Shown here piece by piece: positions 25,349-34,392 of a stretch of DNA of 64,000 nt. Location of the stretch: contig NZ_FOSG01000007.1 of assembly GCF_900114215.1 (NCBI RefSeq), positions 62,001 to 126,000 on the forward strand. Direction: 5' to 3'. A model generated the notes under the pieces. That model did no database searches, was not told the DNA's origin, and saw only the letters and a list, made by a program, of their open reading frames with translations. Position 1 is the stretch's first letter; every line of letters starts with the position of its first letter. Origin of the DNA: Streptomyces mangrovi (GTDB taxonomy: Bacteria; Actinomycetota; Actinomycetes; Streptomycetales; Streptomycetaceae). Position numbers and translations under genes: made by a program.

Positions 25349-26986
25349 ATGCGCATCCTCGGCATCAACGCCGTCTTCCACGACCCGGCGGCGGCACTGG
25401 TGATCGACGGCCGCACCGTCGCGGCGGCGGAGGAGGAGCGGTTCAGCCGGCGCAAGCACGGCAAGCGGCCGGTGCCGTTCTCCGCCTGGGAGATGCCCGG
25501 GCTGTCGGCGGCCTGGTGCCTGAGGCAGGCCGGCCTCACCCCCGCCGACCTGGACGCGGTCGCCTACTCCTTCGACCCCGCCCTGTCGGTGCCGGCCGAG
25601 TCCCTGGGCCTGGACGACCCCTGGGACCACCTGCGCCAGGAGTACGCCCGCCGCGCCCCGTCCTTCCTGGCCGAGGCGCTGCCCGGTCTGGACCCCTCCG
25701 TCGTCCGCTTCGTGCCGCACCACATGGCGCACGCCGCGTCCGCCGGGATCGCCGGGCCGCACCGCGACAGCGCGGTCCTGGTCCTCGACGGGCGCGGCGA
25801 GTGCGCCTCCCACCTGTCCGGCCGCTACCACGGCGACCGGCTGGAGGTGCTGGCCACGCAGAAGCTGCCGCACTCGCTCGGCCTGGTCTACGAGGAGCTG
25901 ACCGAGCACCTGGGTTTCCTGCGCTCCAGCGACGAGTACAAGGTCATGGCGCTGGCCTCCTACGGCAAGCCGCGCTTCCTGCCCCAGCTGCGCCAGTGGG
26001 TGCACAGCGACGGCAGGGGCGGCTTCACCGCCCACGGGGTGGAGTGGGCGGCGCTGGCCCCCGCCCGCGAGGCGGGCGCCGAGTGGAACCAGGACCACGC
26101 CGACCTGGCCGCCAGCGCCCAGGCCGTGCTGGAGGAGACGCTGCTGGACCTGGCGAGCTGGCTGCACGCCGAGGGCGGGGGCCGGGAGCTGGCCCTGGCC
26201 GGCGGGGTGGCGCTGAACTGCGTGGCCAACTCCCGGCTGGCCGCCGAGGGCCCCTTCGAGCGGGTGTGGGTGCAGCCCGCGGCCGGCGACGCGGGCACCG
26301 CGCTGGGCGCGGCCCTGCACCTGGCCGCCGCGCACGACGCGTCCCCGTCGCCGATGCCCGGTGCCGACCTGGGCCGCGGCTGGTCGGACGAGGAGATCGA
26401 GGACTTCCTCAGGGACGCGGCCGTCCCCTACGAGCGGCCCGCCGACATCGCCGAGACGGTCGCCGAGACGCTGGCCGGCGACGGGATCGTGGCCTGGTTC
26501 CAGGGCCGCGCCGAGTACGGTCCGCGTGCTCTGGGCCACCGCTCGCTGCTGGCCCACCCGGGCCGGGCGGAGAACCTGGACCGGCTCAACCGGGTGAAGG
26601 GCCGCGAGGAGTTCCGCCCGGTGGCGCCCATGGTCGCCGAGGAGCGCGCCGCGGAGATCTTCGACGGGCCGCTGCCCAGCCCGTACATGCTGTTCGTGCA
26701 CGACGTGGCCGAGCGGTGGCGCGGCCGCATCCCCGCGGTGGTGCACGTGGACGGCACCGCCCGCGTCCAGACGGTGAACCCCGGCGACGAGCCGCTGGTG
26801 GCGCGGATGCTGGAGGCCTTCGAGCGCCGCACCGGGCTGCCGGTGGTGGTCAACACCAGCCTCAACACCGCCGGACGCCCGATGGTGGACTCCCCGCGCG
26901 ACGCGCTGGAGTGCTTCGGCTCCTCCCCCGTGGACCTGCTGGCCATCGGACCGTTCGCGGTCCGCCGCGGAAGGTCCTTCGCGTGA
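25349..26986 (+). CDS. Carbamoyltransferase (NodU/TobZ family)
   Basis: 545 residues. The N-terminal MRILGINAVFHDPAAALVIDG and AAAEEERFSRRKH are the family opening. PHHMAHAASA (~125-134) has the metal-binding His pair of the Kae1-like domain. LALAGGVALNCVANS (~287-301) and GDAGTALGAALHLA bind ATP. The C-terminal part (YGPRALGHRSLL, VNTSLNTAGRPMV) completes the carbamoyl transfer site. Such enzymes transfer a carbamoyl group from carbamoyl phosphate, via carbamoyl-AMP, to a sugar hydroxyl. In this operon the target is probably a sugar of the heptose-containing glycan, as inferred from position. Stop overlaps the next GTG (GTGA). Confidence 0.92.
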   Translation: MRILGINAVFHDPAAALVIDGRTVAAAEEERFSRRKHGKRPVPFSAWEMPGLSAAWCLRQAGLTPADLDAVAYSFDPALSVPAESLGLDDPWDHLRQEYARRAPSFLAEALPGLDPSVVRFVPHHMAHAASAGIAGPHRDSAVLVLDGRGECASHLSGRYHGDRLEVLATQKLPHSLGLVYEELTEHLGFLRSSDEYKVMALASYGKPRFLPQLRQWVHSDGRGGFTAHGVEWAALAPAREAGAEWNQDHADLAASAQAVLEETLLDLASWLHAEGGGRELALAGGVALNCVANSRLAAEGPFERVWVQPAAGDAGTALGAALHLAAAHDASPSPMPGADLGRGWSDEEIEDFLRDAAVPYERPADIAETVAETLAGDGIVAWFQGRAEYGPRALGHRSLLAHPGRAENLDRLNRVKGREEFRPVAPMVAEERAAEIFDGPLPSPYMLFVHDVAERWRGRIPAVVHVDGTARVQTVNPGDEPLVARMLEAFERRTGLPVVVNTSLNTAGRPMVDSPRDALECFGSSPVDLLAIGPFAVRRGRSFA

Positions 26987-28056
26987 GCGCCCCGCGTCGG
27001 GCCGCCGTCGACTACTCGGTGGTCATACCCACCGTCGGCCGCCCCTGTCTGGCCGACTGCCTGGCGTCGCTGGGCGGGTCGGCCGGCCCCGAGCCGCGCG
27101 AGATCGTGATCGTGGACGACCGGCCGCAGCCCGAGCCGCTCCGCGAGGACCTGCCGCTGCACGTCCTGGGGCCGCTGCGCGGGCGCGCCACCGTGGTGCA
27201 GACCGGCGGCCGGGGCCCGGCCGGCGCCCGCAACATCGGCTGGCAGCTGGTCACCGCCCCCTGGGTGGCCTTCCTCGACGACGACGTGCGCGTCGGCGCC
27301 CGCTGGCGCGAGGCCCTGACCCGCGACCTGGGCGAGGCCGACCCCACCGTCGCCGGGGTGCAGGGCGTGCTGGACGTGCCGCTGCCCACCGGGCGGCGCC
27401 CCACCGACTGGGAGCGCAACACCGCCGGACTGGCCCGCGCCCAGTGGGCCACGGCCGACATGGCCTACCGCACCGAGGCGCTCAAGGCGGTCGGCGGTTT
27501 CGACGAGCGCTTTCCGCGCGCCTTCCGCGAGGACGCCGACCTGGCGCTGCGGGTGCTGGACGACGGCTGGCGCATCCGGCGCGGCAACCGGCTGACCACG
27601 CACCCGGTGCGGCCGGCCGGCCGCTGGGCGTCGCTGCGCACGCAGCGCGGCAACGCCGACGACGCGCTGATGCTGCGGCTGCACGGCCCCGCCTGGTGGC
27701 GGCGGGCCGCGGCCCCCCGGGGGCGCATCCGCCGCCACGCGGCGGTCACCGCCGCCGGGCTCACCGCGCTCGTCTCGGCCGCGGCGGGACGGCGGTGGGC
27801 CGCCGTCCTGGCCGGGGCGGGATGGCTGCTGGGCACGGCCGAGTTCGCCCGCGCCCGGATCGCGCCCGGGCCCCGCACCCGCGAGGAGGTCACGACCATG
27901 CTGGTGACCAGCGCGCTCATACCGCCGCTGGCGGTGTACCACCGGCTGGCCGGGGCGCTGCGCCACCGCGCCGCCGTCCCCTGGGAGGCAGGTCCGGGCG
28001 GCGGGCACGGCGGCGGGGAGCACGCCGGGGACCGTATCGGGGGAGGCACGGCATGA
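26983..28056 (+). CDS. Family 2 glycosyltransferase with membrane segments
   Basis: 357 residues. GT-A fold: YSVVIPTVGRPCL, IVDDRP, and FLDDDVRVG (the donor/metal DXD-type site, ~98-106), then AYRTEALKAVGGFDERFPRAFREDADLALRVLD, the acceptor-side block with a catalytic-base ED. The C-terminal third has one or two hydrophobic helices (~265-325), so it is membrane-associated. The sugar cannot be read from sequence. It overlaps the carbamoyltransferase (GTGA) and the next gene (ATGA). Confidence 0.85.
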   Translation: MSAPRRAAVDYSVVIPTVGRPCLADCLASLGGSAGPEPREIVIVDDRPQPEPLREDLPLHVLGPLRGRATVVQTGGRGPAGARNIGWQLVTAPWVAFLDDDVRVGARWREALTRDLGEADPTVAGVQGVLDVPLPTGRRPTDWERNTAGLARAQWATADMAYRTEALKAVGGFDERFPRAFREDADLALRVLDDGWRIRRGNRLTTHPVRPAGRWASLRTQRGNADDALMLRLHGPAWWRRAAAPRGRIRRHAAVTAAGLTALVSAAAGRRWAAVLAGAGWLLGTAEFARARIAPGPRTREEVTTMLVTSALIPPLAVYHRLAGALRHRAAVPWEAGPGGGHGGGEHAGDRIGGGTA

Positions 28057-29810
28057 CGGCGGTGCGCGCGGTGCTCCTCGACCGGGACGGGACCCTCGTG
28101 GAGGACGTTCCCTACAACGGCGACCCGGCGCTGGTGCGCCCGGTGCCGGGCGCCGCCGAGGCGATGGCGCTGCTGCGCTCGCGCGGTGTGCCGGCCGCGG
28201 TGGTCACCAACCAGTCCGGCATCGCGCGCGGCCTGATCGGCTGGGACGACATGGGCCGGGTGCACGCCCGGATCGACGAGTTGCTGGGGCCCTTCCACGC
28301 CTGGGCCGTCTGCCCGCACGGCCCAGGCGACGGCTGCGCCTGCCGCAAGCCCGCCCCCGCCCTGGTACTGGACGCGGCCCGGCGGCTGGGCGCGGCCCCC
28401 GCCGAGTGCGTGGTGATCGGGGACATCGGGTCCGACATGGCCGCCGCGCGTACCGCCGGCGCCCGCGGCATCCTCGTTCCCACCCCCGTGACCCTCGCGG
28501 AGGAGGTGCGGGAGGCTTCCGCGGTCGCCCCCGACCTGCTCACGGCGGTGCGCGCCGCGCTGGACGGGCCGTGGCCCGGCCCCGCCGGCGAGCGGGCCGG
28601 GGAAGGCCGCGCTCCCGTGCGGACGTTCGCGCCGGCCGCCCAGGCCGCCCGGGCCGCCCAGGCCGCCCAGACCTTGGGGCCCACCCGTGCCGCGGCCCGC
28701 ACGGCCTCCCGTGCGTCCACCCGCACAGCCGCCCGTACCGCCAACCGTCCGGAGGCCGTCATGAGAGCACTCGTCGCACGCCTGGACAGCTTCGGGGACG
28801 TGCTGCTGGCGGGCCCGGCGGTACGGGCCGTGGCCGCGCGCGCCGACCATGTGACGCTGCTGTGCGGTCCGCGCGGCGCGCCCGCCGGGCGGATGCTGCC
28901 CGGAGTGGACGAGATCCTCGTCTGGGACGCCCCCTGGGTGGGCCTCGACCCGCCCCCCACCGAGCGGGACGGCGTCCAGGAGGCGGTGGAGCTGGTCGCC
29001 GGGCGGCGCTGCGACACCGCCCTGATCCTGGCCTCGGCCCACCAGAGCCCTCTGCCGACCGCCCTGGTGCTGCGGATGGCGGGGGTGTCCCGGATCGCCG
29101 CCGACAGCGTCCACTACCCGGGCTCGCTGCTGGACGTCCGCCACCGGCGCGACGAGCACGCGCACGAGGCCGAGGCCGCGCTGGCGCTGGCCGAGGCGGC
29201 CGGCTTCCCCCTGCCCGAGGGCGATGACGGGCGGCTGCGGGTGGTGCCGCCGCCCGGGGTGGAGGAACTGGCCGGGCCGCCGGGCTATGTCGTACTGCAC
29301 CCGGGCGCGAGCGTGCCCGCCCGCCGCTGGAGCCCCGGGCTGTCGGCCGAGGCCGCCCGGGCCCTGGCGGAGGCCGGGCACCGGGTGGTGGTCACCGGCG
29401 TGCCCGAGGAGCGCGAGCTGACCTCGTACGTGGCCGGCCGCGCGGGGCTGGATCTGGGGGGGCGCACCTCGCCCGCCGAGCTGGCCGGAGTGCTGGCGGG
29501 CGCGGCGGCCGTGGTCACCGGGAACACCGGCCCGGCGCATCTGGCCGCCGCCGTGGGCGCGCCGGTGGTCTCGCTGTTCTCGCCGGTCGTCCCGGCCGAG
29601 CGCTGGGCCCCCTTCCGGGTGCCCCTGGTGCTGCTGGGCGACCAGCGGGCCCCGTGCGCCGGGACCAGGGCCCGCGTCTGCCCCGTCCCCGGGCACCCCT
29701 GTCTGGACCGCGTGACGCCTCAGGACGTGGTCACCGCCGTGGAGAAGGCCGCCGCCGAAGGCGGTCGGCAGAGCACAGCCGCCGAAGGCGGTCGGGAGGG
29801 CGCCGCATGA
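28053..29810 (+). CDS. GmhB-like HAD phosphatase fused to a family 9 heptosyltransferase
   Basis: 585 residues without an internal stop. Residues 1-~175 are a HAD-IIIA phosphatase: LLDRDGTLVED (nucleophile Asp), TNQSGIARG, the GmhB-type zinc site CPHGPGDGCACRKP, and IGDIGSDMAAA. This matches D-glycero-D-manno-heptose 1,7-bisphosphate phosphatase. Residues ~195-236 are an Ala/Arg/Thr-rich low-complexity linker. Residues ~237-585 are a GT9 protein: VLHPGASVPARRWSP and VVTGNTGPAHLAAAVGAPVVSLFSPV, as in WaaC/WaaF. An internal ATG at 28761, preceded by GGAGG at 28751, could also start a free GT9. The ATG at 28053 overlaps the upstream stop (ATGA). Confidence 0.85.
   Translation: MTAVRAVLLDRDGTLVEDVPYNGDPALVRPVPGAAEAMALLRSRGVPAAVVTNQSGIARGLIGWDDMGRVHARIDELLGPFHAWAVCPHGPGDGCACRKPAPALVLDAARRLGAAPAECVVIGDIGSDMAAARTAGARGILVPTPVTLAEEVREASAVAPDLLTAVRAALDGPWPGPAGERAGEGRAPVRTFAPAAQAARAAQAAQTLGPTRAAARTASRASTRTAARTANRPEAVMRALVARLDSFGDVLLAGPAVRAVAARADHVTLLCGPRGAPAGRMLPGVDEILVWDAPWVGLDPPPTERDGVQEAVELVAGRRCDTALILASAHQSPLPTALVLRMAGVSRIAADSVHYPGSLLDVRHRRDEHAHEAEAALALAEAAGFPLPEGDDGRLRVVPPPGVEELAGPPGYVVLHPGASVPARRWSPGLSAEAARALAEAGHRVVVTGVPEERELTSYVAGRAGLDLGGRTSPAELAGVLAGAAAVVTGNTGPAHLAAAVGAPVVSLFSPVVPAERWAPFRVPLVLLGDQRAPCAGTRARVCPVPGHPCLDRVTPQDVVTAVEKAAAEGGRQSTAAEGGREGAA
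28751..28763 (+). promoter_or_regulatory. Internal ribosome binding site and start inside the HAD-GT9 ORF
   Basis: GGAGG at 28751-28755, 5 bases, then ATG at 28761, in frame with the ORF and exactly where the GT9 domain begins (MRALVARLDSFGDVLLAG). It may allow separate production of the GT9 domain from the same reading frame. Confidence 0.5.
29751..29795 (+). repeat. 18-bp direct repeat in the GT9 C-terminus
   Basis: GCCGCCGAAGGCGGTCGG at 29751-29768 and again at 29778-29795, a 27-base period that keeps the frame and adds the peptide AAEGGR twice. Confidence 0.7.
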
Positions 29811-30772
29811 GGATCCTGTTGTGGCATGTACACGGCTCCTGGACCACCGCGTTCGTCCAGGGCCCGCACACCTTTCTCGTGCCCGTCACCCCCGACCGGG
29901 GCCCCGACGGGCTCGGCCGCGCCGTCACCTTCGACTGGCCGGACAGCGTGGTGGAGCTGACCCCGCAGGAGCTGCGGGAGACGGACGTCGACCTGGTGGT
30001 GCTCCAGCGCCCCCACGAACTCGGTCTCGCCGAGCAGTGGCTGGGCGGCCGGCTGCCGGGCCGCGATGTGCCGGCCGTCTACCTGGAGCACAACGCGCCG
30101 GACGGGAACGTGCCCGACACCCGCCATCCGATGGCCGGGCAGCCGGGCCTGCCGATCGTCCACGTCACGCACTTCAACCGGCTGTTCTGGGACTGCGGCC
30201 CCTCCCCCACCGCCGTCGTCGAGCACGGCATCGTCGACCCCGGGCCGCTGTACACCGGCGATCTGGAGCGGGCGGCGGTGGTGGTCAACGAGCCGCTGCG
30301 CCGCGGCCGCACCACCGGCACCGACCTGCTGCCGCGCTTCGCCGAGGCCGCGCCGCTGGACGTCTTCGGCATGCGGACGCGGGGGCTGGCCGAACGGCTC
30401 GGCGTCCCGGAGGAGCGCTGCCGCTCCCACGAACTCCCCCAGCACGAGCTGCACCGGGCCATGGCCCGGCGGCGGGTGTACGTGCACCCGATCCGCTGGA
30501 CCTCGCTCGGCCTGTCGCTGCTGGAGGCCATGCACCTGGGCATGCCCGTGGTCGCGCTGGACACCACCGAGGCGTCCGCGGCCGTGCCCGAGGGGGCCGG
30601 GGTGCTCTCCAACCGGCTCGACGTCCTGACCGAAGCCGTCCGCGGTTTCCTCGCCGACCCGGCCTACGCGCGCCACGTCGGCGAGCAGGCGCGCACGGCC
30701 GCACTGGCCCGCTACGGGCTGCCGCGCTTCCTGGACGACTGGAAGCGGCTGATCAAGGAGGTGGCCCGATGA
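29807..30772 (+). CDS. GT-B glycosyltransferase of the glycan operon
   Basis: 321 residues. N-terminus MRILLWHVHGSWTTAFVQG; middle AVYLEHNAPDGNVPDTRH and VHVTHFNRLFWD. The C-terminal HPIRWTSLGLSLLEAMHLGMPVVALDTTEA (~225-255) is the E-x7-E-like donor-binding block of GT4 enzymes. It is shorter than most GT4 proteins. No close family assigned. ATGA overlaps join it to both neighbours. The extreme 3' end of the preceding gene holds an 18-bp direct repeat. Confidence 0.78.
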   Translation: MRILLWHVHGSWTTAFVQGPHTFLVPVTPDRGPDGLGRAVTFDWPDSVVELTPQELRETDVDLVVLQRPHELGLAEQWLGGRLPGRDVPAVYLEHNAPDGNVPDTRHPMAGQPGLPIVHVTHFNRLFWDCGPSPTAVVEHGIVDPGPLYTGDLERAAVVVNEPLRRGRTTGTDLLPRFAEAAPLDVFGMRTRGLAERLGVPEERCRSHELPQHELHRAMARRRVYVHPIRWTSLGLSLLEAMHLGMPVVALDTTEASAAVPEGAGVLSNRLDVLTEAVRGFLADPAYARHVGEQARTAALARYGLPRFLDDWKRLIKEVAR

Positions 30773-31989
30773 GGATCGCCATGGTGTCCGAGCACGCGAG
30801 TCCGCTCGCCGCGCTCGGCGGCCCCGACGCCGGAGGCCAGAACGTGTACGTCGCGCAGCTGTCGAAGGAGCTGGCGCGGCGCGGCCACCAGGTCACCGTC
30901 CACACCCGCCGGGACTCCCCCGAGCCGCCCGACCGGGTGCCGCTGGCGCCGGGGGTGACCGTCGAGCACGTACCGGCGGGGCCGCCCCGGCCGGTGCCCA
31001 AGGACGAGCTGCTGCCGCACATGACCGCCTTCGGCGAGCATCTGGCGCGCCGCTGGGAGGCACGGCGGCCGGACGTGGCGCACGCGCACTTCTGGATGTC
31101 GGGCACGGCCGCGCTGCTCGGCGCGAGGGGTCTGGGCGTCCCGGTCGTGCAGACCTTCCACGCGCTGGGCACCGTCAAGCGGCGCCACCAGGGCGCGAAC
31201 GACACCAGTCCGCCCGAGCGGACCGGGCTGGAGCGGCGGATCGGCCGCGAGTGCGCCCGTGTCCTGGCGACCTGCGCCGACGAGGTGTTCGAACTGGCCG
31301 CGATGGGCGTGCCGCCGGAGCGGACGTCGGTGGTGCCCTGCGGTGTGGACACCCTGGAGTTCAGCCCCGCGGGCCCCGCCGGGCGCGGCGCCCGACGCGA
31401 CGGCCCGCACCGGCTGCTGGCGATCGGCCGCCTGGTGCCGCGCAAGGGCTTCGACCGGGCGATCACGGCGCTGGCCGAGATCCCCGGCGCGGAGCTGCTG
31501 ATCGCCGGCGGCCCCGAACCCGCGCTGCTGGAGACCGACCCCGAGGCCGTGCGACTGCGGCGGCTGGCCGGGGAGCTGGGGGTGGCGGACCGGGTGCGGC
31601 TGCTGGGCGCCGTACCGCACGAGCGGATGCCCGAGCTGATCCGCGGCGCCGACCTGGTGCTGTCCACGCCGCGCTACGAGCCGTTCGGCATCGTCCCGCT
31701 GGAGGCCATGGCCTGCGGGGTGCCGATCGTGGCCACCGGCGTCGGCGGGCATCTGGACTCGGTCGCCGACCGGGTCACCGGGCGGCTGGTGCCGCCGGAC
31801 GACCCCGGCGCGCTCGCCCGCGCCGTCAACCAACTGACCGGCTCCCCCGAGCTGCTGCGCCGCTGCGGCGAGGCCGGTCGTGAGCGCGCCCTGGCCCGCT
31901 TCTCCTGGGAGCGGGTCGCCGACGGCGCCGAGCAGGTGTACGCCCAGGTGGTCGCGCGCCACCGCGTTCCGACGGGGGCGATCCGTTGA
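30769..31989 (+). CDS. Family 4 glycosyltransferase (MshA/sucrose-synthase-like)
   Basis: 406 residues. MRIAMVSEHASPLAALGGPDAGGQNVYVAQLSKEL is the classic GT4 acceptor-side motif, and HAHFWMSG and QTFHALG follow. VVPCGVDTLEF, IGRLVPRKGFD and RYEPFGIVPLEAMACGVPIVATGVGG (E-x7-E, ~305-325) form the nucleotide-sugar site. It resembles enzymes that use UDP-GlcNAc or ADP/GDP-sugars and could be the enzyme that uses the activated heptose, but that is not provable here. Overlaps: ATGA upstream, TTGA downstream. Confidence 0.88.
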   Translation: MRIAMVSEHASPLAALGGPDAGGQNVYVAQLSKELARRGHQVTVHTRRDSPEPPDRVPLAPGVTVEHVPAGPPRPVPKDELLPHMTAFGEHLARRWEARRPDVAHAHFWMSGTAALLGARGLGVPVVQTFHALGTVKRRHQGANDTSPPERTGLERRIGRECARVLATCADEVFELAAMGVPPERTSVVPCGVDTLEFSPAGPAGRGARRDGPHRLLAIGRLVPRKGFDRAITALAEIPGAELLIAGGPEPALLETDPEAVRLRRLAGELGVADRVRLLGAVPHERMPELIRGADLVLSTPRYEPFGIVPLEAMACGVPIVATGVGGHLDSVADRVTGRLVPPDDPGALARAVNQLTGSPELLRRCGEAGRERALARFSWERVADGAEQVYAQVVARHRVPTGAIR

Positions 31990-32744
31990 CGACACCCAGG
32001 ACCACCGCGAAGAACGGCTCCAGGTCCGCTGCCAAGTCCACTGCCGGGACCACTGCCAGGACCGCCGGAGCCGCCGCCGGGGCTGCCGGGAACGGCGCGA
32101 AGGTCCGCCGTGTCCGGGCGGCCCCGGCCCCCGCCCCGGCGACGGGGCCGGTCGCCGGACACTGCGACGAACTGCTGCACGCGCTGGCGCCCTTCCGCGA
32201 CCAGGCCGGCACGGCCCAGGGCTGGGGCGAGCGCCTGGCGCGGGTGCTGGCGGGCGGCGGGAGGCTGCTGGCGGCCGGGAACGGCGGCAGCGCCGCCCAG
32301 GCCCAGCATCTGACGGCCGAGCTGGTGGGCCGCTACCGCGACGACCGTCCGCCCTTCTCCGCCATCGCCCTGCACGCCGACACCTCCTCCACCACCGCGA
32401 TCGCCAACGACTACGGCGTGGACGAGGTGTTCGCCCGGCAGGTGCGCGCGCACGGGCGCGAGGGCGATGTGCTGATGCTGCTGTCGACCAGTGGCGCCAG
32501 CGCCAACCTGCTGTCGGCCGCCGAGGCCGGGCGCGGGGCGGGGATGTCGGTGTGGGCGCTGACCGGGCCCGCGCCCAACCCGCTGGCCGCGGGCAGCGAC
32601 GAGTCGCTGTGCGTACGGGCGGGCTCCACCGCGACGGTGCAGGAACTCCACCTGGTGACGGTGCACATGGTGTGCGCCGCCTTCGACGCCGCCCTGGAGG
32701 GCGTCCTGGAAGGGAGGAGCGCGGACGATGCCGCCGACGCCTGA
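31986..32744 (+). CDS. gmhA: Phosphoheptose isomerase
   Basis: 252 residues. A ~55-residue Ala/Thr/Lys-rich N-terminal extension, absent from E. coli GmhA, precedes a SIS domain. GNGGSAAQAQHLTAELVGRY (~98-117) binds the sugar phosphate and has the catalytic Glu. SSTTAIANDYGVDEVFARQ and LSTSGASANLL follow, and HLVTVHMVC carries the catalytic His. It converts sedoheptulose 7-phosphate to D-glycero-D-manno-heptose 7-phosphate, the first step of heptose nucleotide synthesis. The TTG start (TTGA overlap with the GT4 stop) is the only one that fits the operon's coupling. Confidence 0.9.
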   Translation: MTTPRTTAKNGSRSAAKSTAGTTARTAGAAAGAAGNGAKVRRVRAAPAPAPATGPVAGHCDELLHALAPFRDQAGTAQGWGERLARVLAGGGRLLAAGNGGSAAQAQHLTAELVGRYRDDRPPFSAIALHADTSSTTAIANDYGVDEVFARQVRAHGREGDVLMLLSTSGASANLLSAAEAGRGAGMSVWALTGPAPNPLAAGSDESLCVRAGSTATVQELHLVTVHMVCAAFDAALEGVLEGRSADDAADA

Positions 32745-34392
32745 TCCCACGCGCGACCCGATGTCCGGTTCGCTGTACGGCCCGGCGCCCGGCGCCTTCG
32801 ACGCGCCGGGCGGTGCCGTACCGCTGGTCGTGGTCGGCGACGCCCTGCTCGACCGCGATCTGGTCGGCCGCGCGGACCGTCTGGCCCCGGACGCCCCGGT
32901 GCCGGTGCTGGAGGACTGCGAGGAGCGGCTGCGTCCGGGCGGCGCCGCCCTGGCCGCCTACGTGGCGGCGCTCGGCGGCCGCCCGGTCACCCTGGTGACC
33001 GCCCTGGGGGAGGACCCGGCGAGCGCGCGGCTGCGCGAACTGCTGGCTCCCTGGGCGTCGGTGGCCGCCCTGCCCCTGGACGGCGCCCTGTCGGAGAAGA
33101 CCAGGGTGCTGGCCGGCGGCCGCCCGGTGGTCCGGATGGACCGGGGCGACGGCCGGGCCCTCTTCGGCGGGGGTCCCGGCGGGGGCGGGACCGTGCCCGG
33201 GGAGGTCCGCGAGGCGATCGCCTCGGCCCCGGCCCTGCTGGTCTCCGACTACGGCCGGGGCACGGCGGACGCCGTACGCGGGCTGCTGGCGCAGCGGGCC
33301 GCCCGCGTGCCCCTGGTGTGGGATCCGCATCCGCGCGGCCGCGAGCCGGTCCCGGGCGCCCGTCTGGTGACCCCGACGGCGGCGGAGGCCCGGCTGTTCG
33401 CCGGGCGGCTGGAGGGCGGGCCCGGCGGTTCGTCCGGTCCGGCGGCCGGTGCGGACCCGGCGAGGACCCCCGGGGCTTCGAAGCCCCCGAAGCCACCGAA
33501 GACCGCGCGGGCGGCGGGGCCGGCGGGGTCGGCGGGGCCGGCGGGGTCGGCGAAGCCGTCCGGCGAGCCGGAGAGCCTGCACACGGCGGCCCGCCACGCC
33601 CGGGCGCTGGCCGAGGCCTGGGGCGCGGCCTCGGTGGCCATCACCCTCGGCGACCGCGGCGCGCTGCTGTCCTACGGCGACCACCCCCTGCTGGTGCCCG
33701 CGCCCGCGCGGCACAGCGGCGACTCCTGCGGCGCCGGCGACCGGTTCGCGGCCGCCGCGGCCGGGCTGCTGGCCGACGGCGCGCTGCCGGAGACCGCCGT
33801 ACGCGGCGCGGTGGCGGCCGCCACCGGCTATGTGGCGGCCGGGGGCGCGGCGGCGCTGGCCTTCCCCGGCCGGGCCGCGCCCCGGCCCCCCTCGGCCGCA
33901 CACGGCGAGGACGCGGAGCACCTGGTGGCCCGGGTCCGGGCGGCGGGCGGCACCGTGGTGGCCACCGGCGGCTGCTTCGACCTGCTGCACGCAGGCCATG
34001 TCGGACTGCTCCAGGCGGCCCGCCGCACCGGCGACTGCCTGGTGGTCTGCCTGAACTCGGACGCCTCGGTGCGCCGCCGCAAGGGGCCGGGCCGGCCCAT
34101 CAACCCGCTGGCCGACCGCGTCCGGGTGCTGCGCGCCCTGGAGTGCGTGGACGCGGTGGCGGTCTTCGACGAGGACACCCCCGAGGAACTGCTGGAGCGG
34201 CTGCGCCCGGACGTGTGGGTCAAGGGCGGCGACTACGCGCTGGCCGATCTGCCCGAGGCCGCGCTGGTGGAGGGCTGGGGCGGGCAGGCGGTGCTGCTGC
34301 CGTACCTCGACGGCCGCTCCAGCAGCCGTATCGCCGAGCGTGCGGCGGTGTCCGTGTCCCGAGACCCCGTGTCCCGGAACGGGGCGCGGTGA
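32728..34392 (+). CDS. hldE: Bifunctional heptose kinase / nucleotidyltransferase
   Basis: 554 residues, the HldE arrangement. N-terminal PfkB-type kinase (~30-395): VVVGDALLDRDLVGRADRL, MDRGD, LVSDYGRGT, and GDSCGAGDRFAAA with the catalytic Asp. C-terminal cytidylyltransferase fold (~405-530): ATGGCFDLLHAGHVGLLQ (HxGH), LNSDASVRRRKG, VKGGDY, and GRSSSRI. It phosphorylates heptose 7-P at O1 and later activates heptose 1-P, usually with ATP. A low-complexity Gly/Ala/Pro/Lys insert (~228-282) interrupts the kinase domain and is encoded partly by 9-bp tandem repeats. ATG 32728 has GGGAGGAG upstream and overlaps the gmhA end by 17 bases. Confidence 0.92.
   Translation: MPPTPDPTRDPMSGSLYGPAPGAFDAPGGAVPLVVVGDALLDRDLVGRADRLAPDAPVPVLEDCEERLRPGGAALAAYVAALGGRPVTLVTALGEDPASARLRELLAPWASVAALPLDGALSEKTRVLAGGRPVVRMDRGDGRALFGGGPGGGGTVPGEVREAIASAPALLVSDYGRGTADAVRGLLAQRAARVPLVWDPHPRGREPVPGARLVTPTAAEARLFAGRLEGGPGGSSGPAAGADPARTPGASKPPKPPKTARAAGPAGSAGPAGSAKPSGEPESLHTAARHARALAEAWGAASVAITLGDRGALLSYGDHPLLVPAPARHSGDSCGAGDRFAAAAAGLLADGALPETAVRGAVAAATGYVAAGGAAALAFPGRAAPRPPSAAHGEDAEHLVARVRAAGGTVVATGGCFDLLHAGHVGLLQAARRTGDCLVVCLNSDASVRRRKGPGRPINPLADRVRVLRALECVDAVAVFDEDTPEELLERLRPDVWVKGGDYALADLPEAALVEGWGGQAVLLPYLDGRSSSRIAERAAVSVSRDPVSRNGAR
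33514..33549 (+). repeat. 9-bp tandem repeats inside hldE
   Basis: Four units alternating GCGGGGCCG and GCGGGGTCG, with a fifth degenerate unit to 33558. They encode the GPAGSAGPAGSA part of the kinase-domain insert. Confidence 0.75.
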
